NCBI GenBank assembly: GCA_002389045.1
Contig: DGNS01000010.1
Span: 121,581 to 185,580 of the forward strand
Length of the DNA stretch: 64,000 nucleotides
Direction of reading: 5' to 3'
Origin: Thiotrichaceae bacterium UBA4486
GTDB lineage: Bacteria; Pseudomonadota; Gammaproteobacteria; Eutrophobiales; Eutrophobiaceae
Part shown: positions 47,014-53,798 of the stretch, one piece after another
Layout: each line of letters opens with the position of its first letter
Position numbering within the stretch: the stretch's first letter is position 1
The notes under the pieces: model-generated
Database searches by the model: none
The model's input: the letters and a program-made list of their open reading frames with translations, nothing else
What the model was told of the DNA's origin: nothing
Position numbers and translations under genes: made by a program

Positions 47014-49118
47014 CTACCAACCACCCTCTTTTTGGGCTGCCTTTTAACCTGGCTTGCCGATCTCTTCTTGGTAGGTGACCGCCCGTCATGTTCTTTAAGA
47101 AACTCGCGGTACCTCTCAGCAATGACGGGAAGATCGTTGTCCTCAATCTTTTCCTGCCGCGTGAGAGTACGTTCTACCCAGCCACTCTTGCGATGAAATC
47201 TCTCCGTATGCTGTCTAGGCTCGACGATCTCCTCTCCGTCTGGCGTGCGCTTGTAGAGCTTGTTGCCACGGCGGTCGAAGCCTACCTTGTCCGCCACGGC
47301 CATAAAAACTGGGTACTCCTCGACACCGCCCAGAGCTTCTGCGCGTTTTTCCTGTTCGCTCTTACGGCGTAGGAACAGCAGGCTGGTGAGGATGTTGACG
47401 TTGGCCTCGGCGATGAAGGCTTCCACCGGGAGATCGACGGATGCGAGCACCTGGGTTTCGCGCATGATCCACCAACGGATGTATTCCGCAGCCGGATTGC
47501 CCAAAACGCCATCGGGCAGGACGATGCCCATACGCCCCGTTCCCGGTTTCAGCCACTTGATGCAGCGTTCGATAAACAAGATCTCGGGAGCGACGCTGTT
47601 CTTCCTACCGAACGGCCCTCGAAATCCACCTTCACCATCAGGCTCCCAGTTACCCGCCAGATCGAAATTCTTGAGGATATTCTCATCTGTGATGGGAATA
47701 TCCGATCCGAAAGGCGGATTGGTCATTACGATATCGAAAGAACCTAGCGTAAGTTGCTCGCGGATTCGTTCATCAAGTTTTTTCCTTTGCTCCTTTTCTT
47801 CCTGTTCGATTTTTTCTACTAAATGACCTTTCGGATATTCAAGCGAGTTAATGTGATATATGTGTCCTTTACCATCCCCCGCCATCACCATATTCATTTG
47901 GGCAGCTCGAATAAGAAAGGGATCGAAATCGGCACCAAATACGTACTTTGATGCGTAATGCTTCAACTCCTCATCAACCGTCAGAAACTCCAGAGTATCC
48001 GCGATCTCTTGATTTATCCCGTGCTTGTGCTCAATTTTCTTTTTGGCATATTTGAGGCACGAAACAAGAAATCCTCCTGTTCCACAAGCCGGGTCAAACA
48101 CTATTTCCCCGTCTTTTGGATCAAGCATCTCGACAACGAGGTCAACCACTCCTCGGGGAGTAAAGTATTGGCCGCGGTCACCACGAAGATTGACGCCAAC
48201 CAACTCTTGATAGGCTGCCCCTTTCGCGTCAATAGAACTACGTCCAAAATCATATTTAGCCAGCTCCGAGACAATGAAGGCGAGCGCACGATCAGAGAGA
48301 GCTATCTCCTCGTTACCCCGGAAAATATTCCTATACTGCTTCTTTACCTCGGCAAAAAGCTCCTCAATACGCTCACGGATTGCTTTACGACCATCGACGT
48401 CGAATTGCTCCTTAGGACCAGCCCAGAAACGGCGCCGCCACGCCTGGCGCTGTTTGACTCTCAAGGCCTCGTCGTGCATCTTGCAGAATATCAGGTAAAG
48501 AAACTGCCAGAAGGCAGCATCCTTAGGCATCCCTTCGTTGCCATGGATGTAGTTATGGCAGCGACGGAAGGTAATCTTCAGCATCTCGTTGTCAGCCACA
48601 CGAGTGTGTGCATCAGAGACGACATCTTTCGTACCCACAGACTCTTCGGCCACTGGCCAGTCACCTATTGGGTTGCACTTGGTTTCGAAGCGCTTTTTTT
48701 CCTTCTCGAGAAAAAAGAACTCGAGCCCGTTTGTCCATAACCCGTACTTAATGGCATCGACCTCTTGCATGATGCTCTCAAGTTCGTCAAGGTCCTTCGC
48801 AGCCTGGTCAAAGTCCCGTATGCGCACGGCGTTCTTACCGACATTGGGCTCAGGCCGGCAGATCGCAGCGCGACTTATGTTTTCAATCGTGTGCTCTTCG
48901 TCATGACGGAAGATGGCGACGTCTACTTTCTTGCGCCCACCGATTGAGAAATCCAATTCCATGTCTTCCGGTGAAAAGCCGTACTCATGGATCAGGGCAC
49001 GAATGACCCGCTGGCGTACCAGTTCTTTCTTGGTTTCCCTAATCGGTTCTTCAGAGACATAGTCGAGCGTATATCCTGCAGCGATTGTATTCTCCGCCTG
49101 TTTCTTCTTCTTTCCCAT
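47010..49118 (-). CDS. mad2-like: MADS N6-adenine DNA methyltransferase (MAD2-like)
   Basis: This 702-aa HsdM-like enzyme transfers methyl groups from AdoMet to adenine. It carries DPACGTGGFL (342-351) and the intact catalytic NPPF (467-470) followed by GSDIPI. The N-terminal about 150 residues resemble the HsdR_N/type I R nuclease-fold domain (KKVDVAIFRHDEE). The C-terminal end is very basic (KKRSASQVKRQPKKRV), fit for DNA contact. Its methylation probably marks self DNA, with the rest of the system attacking unmarked phage. It is the second gene of the operon, 27 bases after the small helix-turn-helix gene. Confidence 0.88.
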   Translation of the reverse strand: MGKKKKQAENTIAAGYTLDYVSEEPIRETKKELVRQRVIRALIHEYGFSPEDMELDFSIGGRKKVDVAIFRHDEEHTIENISRAAICRPEPNVGKNAVRIRDFDQAAKDLDELESIMQEVDAIKYGLWTNGLEFFFLEKEKKRFETKCNPIGDWPVAEESVGTKDVVSDAHTRVADNEMLKITFRRCHNYIHGNEGMPKDAAFWQFLYLIFCKMHDEALRVKQRQAWRRRFWAGPKEQFDVDGRKAIRERIEELFAEVKKQYRNIFRGNEEIALSDRALAFIVSELAKYDFGRSSIDAKGAAYQELVGVNLRGDRGQYFTPRGVVDLVVEMLDPKDGEIVFDPACGTGGFLVSCLKYAKKKIEHKHGINQEIADTLEFLTVDEELKHYASKYVFGADFDPFLIRAAQMNMVMAGDGKGHIYHINSLEYPKGHLVEKIEQEEKEQRKKLDERIREQLTLGSFDIVMTNPPFGSDIPITDENILKNFDLAGNWEPDGEGGFRGPFGRKNSVAPEILFIERCIKWLKPGTGRMGIVLPDGVLGNPAAEYIRWWIMRETQVLASVDLPVEAFIAEANVNILTSLLFLRRKSEQEKRAEALGGVEEYPVFMAVADKVGFDRRGNKLYKRTPDGEEIVEPRQHTERFHRKSGWVERTLTRQEKIEDNDLPVIAERYREFLKEHDGRSPTKKRSASQVKRQPKKRVVGR

Positions 49119-49145
49119 ATCAAACTCCGCTACAGTTAGTTGAAT

Positions 49146-49352
49146 TCATTGTCCATGCCCCCCACCGAGATCGTGGGTTGTGTTCTTCTGCTTCACGATC
49201 CACTCGTCAATATCCTTCCGGGAGAACCGCCACTGTCCGCGGACCTTGAATGCCGGGAGTTCGCCAGACTGCGCCATGGAATAGATGGTCTTTTCACCGA
49301 CCTTTAGCAACGCAGCAACGTCCTTAATTTTCAGCATTTCTTCATTTTGCAT
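49146..49352 (-). CDS. mad1-like: Excisionase-type helix-turn-helix protein (MAD1-like)
   Basis: This 68-aa MerR/excisionase-type winged-helix protein (HTH_17) has the typical run MLKIKDVAALLKVGEKTIYS, then GELPAFKVRGQWRF and KDIDEWI. It probably autoregulates the MADS-like operon, of which it is the first gene. I chose the ATG at 49352 because GGGAG lies seven bases upstream; the frame is open to 49394, but that extension overlaps the promoter region. Confidence 0.85.
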   Translation of the reverse strand: MQNEEMLKIKDVAALLKVGEKTIYSMAQSGELPAFKVRGQWRFSRKDIDEWIVKQKNTTHDLGGGHGQ

Positions 49353-49502
49353 GCCTATCTCCCGGAAGCTGTTGACCCCGCATCTCATGCACATTATAGG
49401 GTTATTCTGTCCGCCACTCGGGTTTCTTTTCCAGACTTTACCAAACTATACCAGATAAATTAACTGTTGCATAACACTAAACACTGATATATATTTGCCA
49501 GT
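49353..49502. promoter_or_regulatory. Divergent promoter region between MADS and XRE/CBASS genes
   Basis: A minus-strand TATAAT (49393-49398) is well placed to be the -10 of the mad1-like gene. On the plus strand TTGCAT (49467-49472) and TATATA (49488-49493) could serve the XRE gene, with a 15-bp spacing that is short. In that case the XRE mRNA would be nearly leaderless, since the ATG at 49503 has no Shine-Dalgarno sequence. Two related ACCA-containing blocks (TTTACCAAAC and TATACCAGAT, about 49437-49456) could be repressor half-sites. Confidence 0.4.
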
Positions 49503-49877
49503 ATGAAAGCATTTGGAGAGACGATTCGAGATTTGCGGACCGCCCAAGACCTGGGCCTTCGCGAAACTGCAGGTTTGGTAGGAATATCACCAGCCTACCT
49601 TAGCCGCATCGAACGCGGCAAAGAACGCCCGCCAAGTCCCGAGATTGTCAAGGCGTTGGCAAAAACCCTCGCCGCCGATCCCGATGTCCTTTTCAGGCTT
49701 TCCTCTTCCACTGATCCGGAGATCGTTGACTACCTCCACGAGAACCAAGAAGCCATGAATTTGATTCGATACATCAAAGATGCCGGACTTGCACCTCAGA
49801 GCATTGAACAGTTACTGGGGACAGCAAAGGAAATTTCGGACAACGATCCGAAAAAGAAACGTATCCAACATCGTTAA
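49503..49877 (+). CDS. XRE-family helix-turn-helix regulator
   Basis: This 124-aa protein has an N-terminal Cro/C1-type domain (FGETIRDLRTAQDLGLRETAGLVGISPAYLSRIERGKERPP) and a short helical tail with a Lys-rich end. It is a DNA-binding repressor by family. It is divergent from the MADS-like operon and immediately upstream of the CBASS genes (25 bases), so it may control either. HTH-plus-peptidase (CapH-CapP) regulators are known for CBASS, but no peptidase is present here. The ATG lacks a visible ribosome-binding site. Confidence 0.85.
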   Translation: MKAFGETIRDLRTAQDLGLRETAGLVGISPAYLSRIERGKERPPSPEIVKALAKTLAADPDVLFRLSSSTDPEIVDYLHENQEAMNLIRYIKDAGLAPQSIEQLLGTAKEISDNDPKKKRIQHR

Positions 49878-49902
49878 TTCAGCATGGAGCAGTCATAAAG
49901 AC

Positions 49903-50778
49903 ATGGGGGTCGGGGAAGATTTCAGATCATTTTGTACCAACCTGGCTGTGCCCAATAGGCAGTCAATATCGGATCGCTATGAACTAATTACTCGCAGGTT
50001 TAACCTGGAGTTTTGGAACACTGATTCCCGAACCAGTCACAGCATCTACGCTGGCTCCTTTGGTAGAGGTACTGCCACAGGAAAAACCAGTGACCTTGAC
50101 ATGATCTTTTGGTTGCCTGTCTCCTATTACAACACGTACAACGCCTATTCCGGTAATGGGCAGTCAGCATTACTCCAACTTGTACGAAATGCGCTTCGTA
50201 AGACCTACCCTACGACGCAAGTTGGCGCTGATGGACAGGTAGTGGTCGTATCATTTCAGGACGGCATTACATTTGAAGTACTGCCCGCGTTTGTTAATAA
50301 TAACGACAGCTTTACATATCCTGACTCAAATGCCGGGGGTTCGTGGAAAGCAACCAATCCCCGCCCAGAGATCGCCGAGATCAACCGATTGGACAAGGAG
50401 TGTAACGGTAATCTAAAGAATCTATGTAAAATGGCCAGAGCATGGAAGAGGAAATGGGATGTCCCGATTGGCGGTTTGCTGATCGACACGTTAGCTTACT
50501 ATTTTATTCGCGAATATGAATATCGTGACAAATCATACTTATACTATGATTTTATGAGCCGGGACTTTCTTGAGTATCTGCGGACACAATCTACGGAGAA
50601 GCTGTACTGGCTATCTCCAGGCGCGAATCAATACGTATGGCGGAAGGGAGCATTTGAATACAAGGCTCTAAGATGTAAAAACATCGCTGTTGAGGCATGT
50701 GGCTACCAAAGTGACAAATACGGTTGGACTGCACGTCAGAAATGGAGAGAGATTTATGGAACAGAATTCCCATCCTGA
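49903..50778 (+). CDS. CD-NTase (SMODS nucleotidyltransferase) of a CBASS
   Basis: This 291-aa cGAS/DncV-like enzyme makes a cyclic oligonucleotide second messenger on phage infection. The nucleotidyltransferase signature is complete: GS at 51-52 (AGSFGRGTATGKTSDLDMIF) with Asp64 and Asp66, and a third acid at Glu125 (ITFEVLPAF). The ATG at 49903 is preceded by GGAG at a long spacing; the frame is open to 49780, but the extra residues overlap the XRE gene. Product identity (ring size, bases) cannot be read from sequence. It overlaps its effector gene by 23 bases. No Cap2/Cap3 ubiquitin-like genes are present, so this is a type I CBASS. Confidence 0.88.
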   Translation: MGVGEDFRSFCTNLAVPNRQSISDRYELITRRFNLEFWNTDSRTSHSIYAGSFGRGTATGKTSDLDMIFWLPVSYYNTYNAYSGNGQSALLQLVRNALRKTYPTTQVGADGQVVVVSFQDGITFEVLPAFVNNNDSFTYPDSNAGGSWKATNPRPEIAEINRLDKECNGNLKNLCKMARAWKRKWDVPIGGLLIDTLAYYFIREYEYRDKSYLYYDFMSRDFLEYLRTQSTEKLYWLSPGANQYVWRKGAFEYKALRCKNIAVEACGYQSDKYGWTARQKWREIYGTEFPS

Positions 50779-51343
50779 CGTTGAAAAATCTGCCATTGAA
50801 TCACAGATTCGAGAGTGTTTTGGGCGCGTGGTTTACACGACCAAGACTCACGAAAAAGATGCTGATCTTTGTATGCAGTGGCTTGGGCGAGTAAAGCTCG
50901 CACAAATTGTCTTATCCGCATTGACGACAGGTGGCTTGGTGACGGTACTGATTGGAGAGCCACAAACTAGCCAAATCGCAGCTATAGTGTCCGCCGTAAT
51001 TTCCACTGCATTGCTTATTCTCAACGCATACATTAAAGACGTAGATCCCGGTCAGCAAGCTGAACAGCACAAAAAGACTGCCACTGAGCTATGGAATATT
51101 CGTGAGTCTTACCTCTCGCTACTTGCTGATCTTCGAGCAGCGGACGTCGACATGCACCTTGTCAGGAAGAAACGAGACGACCTGCAGACTGAACTGGCAG
51201 ATATTTACTCATCCGCGCCGCGGACGACCCCCAAGGCGTACAAATATGCCGGACAGGGTTTGAAATTGCGGGAAGAAATGACATTTTCAGATGATGAAAT
51301 AGATAAGCTCTTACCTGTAACATTGCGAAAAGAAGCCAATTGA
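50756..51343 (+). CDS. SLATT-domain two-transmembrane CBASS effector
   Basis: This 195-aa protein has two adjacent hydrophobic helices (about 45-63 and 70-90; LAQIVLSALTTGGLVTVLI and IAAIVSAVISTALLILNAYI). A cytosolic helical region with YLSLLADL follows. This layout matches the SLATT (SMODS and SLOG-associating 2TM) effectors, thought to form membrane pores when the partner nucleotide appears, causing abortive infection. AGAGAG lies before the ATG at 50756. The overlap with the CD-NTase gene ties synthesis of signal and effector together. Confidence 0.85.
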   Translation: MEQNSHPDVEKSAIESQIRECFGRVVYTTKTHEKDADLCMQWLGRVKLAQIVLSALTTGGLVTVLIGEPQTSQIAAIVSAVISTALLILNAYIKDVDPGQQAEQHKKTATELWNIRESYLSLLADLRAADVDMHLVRKKRDDLQTELADIYSSAPRTTPKAYKYAGQGLKLREEMTFSDDEIDKLLPVTLRKEAN

Positions 51344-51384
51344 GCGCTATCATTACATAGTGATGGTTTACAAAAACAGAACAG

Positions 51385-51597
51385 TTGCCTACTTATCTCG
51401 ACTTAGCCGATTCGGTAAAGCCGCCATCCGTATTGGTCAAGATTACACTCAGCACGATCAGCCTATTGGCCAGTAGCGCCAAGACCTCTGGTGCAAATGA
51501 AGCGTCGGCCAATGCTACACTTGGCGGCATGCTCAACTATCGTACCGGAAAACTGGATGATGGCACTGACCCGACTGGGTGGTACGAAAAGGATTAG
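51385..51597 (+). pseudogene. Short ORF in conjugative-element relic, possibly a gene remnant
   Basis: This 70-codon frame starts at a TTG and ends in GGMLNYRTGKLDDGTDPTGWYEKD, a tail reminiscent of small proteins encoded convergent to TraG-N genes in integrative conjugative elements (DUF3742-like). It converges with the TraG-N-like gene end, overlapping by three bases. The N-terminal half is low in recognisable content and may be a chance extension. I would treat it as the 3' remnant of a conjugation-region gene. Confidence 0.3.
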
Positions 51598-51805
51598 CGC
51601 TTCAGCCCCTTCGTAGCGGCCATTTTCCCAATGCTACCGCCTTGGCTACCGGCATCTTGAGCCGGAGCCCGAAGCGGGTTGGTGGCTCCATCTATCGATC
51701 GTCCGACTTTCACCCCCGCCCACGCCATCATCCGGTAATCCCCCCGGAATTTAGTGGTGCTCAAAAGTAGAATATTTCCAATATAGTTTAGACAGGAGAA
51801 TTCAC

Positions 51806-52072
51806 ATGAAAAAGAGCAGATATTCCGAATCCCAGATCATTTCCATCCTGAAAGAAGCCGAGGCCGGTGTGCCAGTGGCCGAGCTGTGCCGTAAACATGG
51901 TATGAGTGATGCCAGTTTCTACAACTGGCGGGCCAAATACGGCGGCATGGATGTCTCGATGATGAAACGGATGAAAGAACTGGAAGATGAGAATCGGCGC
52001 CTGAAGAAGATGTATGCCGAGGAGCGCCTGAAAGCGGAACTGGTCCAGGAGGCGCTTGAAAAAAAGTGGTGA
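51806..52072 (+). CDS. IS3-family transposase OrfA
   Basis: This 88-aa helix-turn-helix protein (SESQIISILKEAEAGVPVAE, RKHGMSDASFYNWRAKYGG) is followed by a leucine-zipper-like coil. It binds the IS ends and regulates transposition. Near its end an A7G run (52059-52066) is a typical -1 programmed frameshift site, allowing the OrfAB fusion transposase. Confidence 0.93.
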   Translation: MKKSRYSESQIISILKEAEAGVPVAELCRKHGMSDASFYNWRAKYGGMDVSMMKRMKELEDENRRLKKMYAEERLKAELVQEALEKKW

Positions 52073-52893
52073 GGCCATCTCGACGCAAAGAGATGGCCCA
52101 ACAAGCAGTGACGGAGAAACGGGCCTGTATCCGGGTGGCTTGTGAAGCGTTCCGGATCAGCGAGACCTGTTACCGGTATCAGCCAAAAACATCCAGTGAC
52201 AACGCGTTGATCGCGGACTGGTTGCTCAGACTGACGACAACGCACCGGACCTGGGGCTTTGGGCTGTGTTTTTTGTACCTCAGGAACGTGAAGGGTTTGC
52301 CCTACAACCACAAGCGGGTGTACCGGATTTACCGGGAACTGGAACTGAATCTACGTATTAAACCGAAACGGCGGCTGAAGCGGGACAAGCCGGAGGAATT
52401 GGCGTTACCGCGCCAGGTGAACGAGATGTGGTCGATGGACTTCATGCACGATGCCCTGAAGGATGGCCGCAGTTTCCGTACCTTCAACGTCATTGATGAT
52501 TACAACCGGGAAGGTCTTGGGATTGAAGTCGATTTATCCCTGCCGGCCTTGCGGGTAATACGGGCTCTGGACCGGATCATTGAGTGGCGGGGAAAACCCA
52601 AAGCCCTCCGTTGTGATAACGGACCGGAATACCTGAGCGGCCAACTGGTCGAATGGGCGGCGAGGCAACAGATCCAGTTACACTACATTCAACCCGGCAA
52701 GCCGCAACAGAATGCCTACGTGGAACGCTTTAACCGGACGGTACGACATGAATGGCTTGATTTGCATCTGTTCGATTCCATCCGTCATGCCCAGGACACC
52801 GCGACCCGCTGGTTATGGAGTTACAATAATGAACGCCCCAATATGACATTGGGAGGATTGACCCCGCGTCAGGCCATACAGGAAGCAGCATGA
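52066..52893 (+). CDS. IS3-family transposase OrfB (DDE integrase)
   Basis: This is the catalytic subunit of the IS3 transposase, normally made as an OrfAB fusion by -1 frameshifting at the A-run in orfA. The DDE residues are visible: Asp in WSMDFMHD, Asp in CDNGPEY and Glu in YVERFNRTVRHEW, followed by the conserved Arg. The product ends TPRQAIQEAA, about 40 bases before the right inverted repeat. No disruption is seen. Confidence 0.93.
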   Translation: MVRPSRRKEMAQQAVTEKRACIRVACEAFRISETCYRYQPKTSSDNALIADWLLRLTTTHRTWGFGLCFLYLRNVKGLPYNHKRVYRIYRELELNLRIKPKRRLKRDKPEELALPRQVNEMWSMDFMHDALKDGRSFRTFNVIDDYNREGLGIEVDLSLPALRVIRALDRIIEWRGKPKALRCDNGPEYLSGQLVEWAARQQIQLHYIQPGKPQQNAYVERFNRTVRHEWLDLHLFDSIRHAQDTATRWLWSYNNERPNMTLGGLTPRQAIQEAA

Positions 52894-53486
52894 TTTCTAC
52901 TGGAAAGCACCGTTAAAAATGGGGGGATTACCATCCCACTCCACAGCAACGGCAATCCCAGATAGAGGCTGGTTGTGATCATATTCAACAGCATGCGCTT
53001 GGTGTCGTGCTCGGCGGGGTTGGCGAAGATCTGCAGGAAGATGTTGACGTCCGGATACATGGACATGATGAGGTTCTGATCCACCCACAGCGCCAGGTAC
53101 CAGAGCACACTCCAGAACTTGACGGTGAAGATGGCCATGGCGCCGATGACCATCATGGAGATGGAGTAACGCGACAGCACCACCACCATGGGAAGCAAGG
53201 CGTAGATACCGAGCAAGAGCACCGCCTGCACCATGGGCAGCGCCTGCAGGATAGCGGTCATGGTCACCGAGAACAGCGCCGACGCAGTGAATACACCACC
53301 CGCAGCCAGACCACCCTTTACGAAGTTTTCTGCGGTACTCAGCAGGCCAGCGCTACCAGAGTTGTAGGCCACGAGGTCGTTGTTCGACCACCTCGGCGGA
53401 GAGTTGGTGAGCACGGTGCGGGCGACGGCGTCGTTCTGTTTCCCGGTTGCCAGCGCCGGCGCCACGGCGACGACGAGTGCGGGCTT

Positions 53487-53798
53487 TCAGATCAGATTGG
53501 CCTGACCACAGGGGTCCACAGGCGCCGCTGACCGCGGCCCCGCCCTTGGCTGCGCGAGTAAGAGGCTCGCTACGCCGTGGCGGGCAAGGCCTGTGGACTC
53601 TATGGACAGCCCGAATTCTGATCGTTCGGGCAAGAGAACGGGGACGAAGAGTGCCGAACAACTGGGGTGGTTACAGTGTAACCACCCGTCCATTCGGTCC
53701 GCCATGCAAGCCCCTGTGAATTGGTCATTCCAGCCAGTGTCAGCAAATCAAATGGGTGATGCGGAATCTATCAATCGCCATTACTTCATTTCGTTTTG
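53487..53798. other. Junction region without a gene; perfect 11-bp-arm palindrome
   Basis: No supported coding sequence lies between the truncated TraG-N-like gene and the GGDEF-EAL gene. A palindrome at 53665-53687 has perfect 11-bp arms (GGGTGGTTACA) around one central base. It could be an operator, a recombination site or a replication-related site. There is no T-run to make it a terminator. Confidence 0.5.

Larger units (their letters stand above)
51734..52932 (+). mobile_element. IS3-family insertion sequence (IS407-group-like), 1199 bp
   Basis: The ends are imperfect inverted repeats whose outer 12 bases are identical (GGTAATCCCCCC at 51734-51745 and its complement at 52921-52932). Similarity continues inward for about 25 bases. 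A 4-bp target duplication ATCC flanks it (51730-51733 and 52933-52936). It contains the usual overlapping orfA and orfB. The intact ends and open frames mean it is recent and could still be active. Confidence 0.93.
51594..53486 (-). pseudogene. TraG-N-like conjugation protein gene: 5'-truncated and split by IS
   Basis: Joining 53486-52933 to 51733-51594 across the insertion restores one open frame. It runs ...LPLLWSGM, then MAWAGVKVGRSIDGATN, and ends GKMAATKGLKR at a TAA (51594-51596). The reconstructed part has about four membrane helices (ILQALPMVQAVLLLGIYALL and others) and fits the C-terminal part of the TraG-N/PFL_4711-type membrane protein. That protein belongs to the mating-pair apparatus in integrative conjugative elements. 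The N-terminal half or more is missing: upstream of 53486 the frame closes at a TGA and no family sequence continues. Confidence 0.75.

Noticed and set aside
43604..49118. Classical type I restriction-modification system (hsdMS)
   Set aside because: There is no HsdR gene. The methylases carry extra N-terminal domains and are coupled to kinase and ATPase genes typical of MADS.
53007..53531. 174-codon plus-strand frame over the TraG-N-like remnant
   Set aside because: Its His/Gln/Gly-rich translation is the shadow of membrane-protein codons on the other strand.
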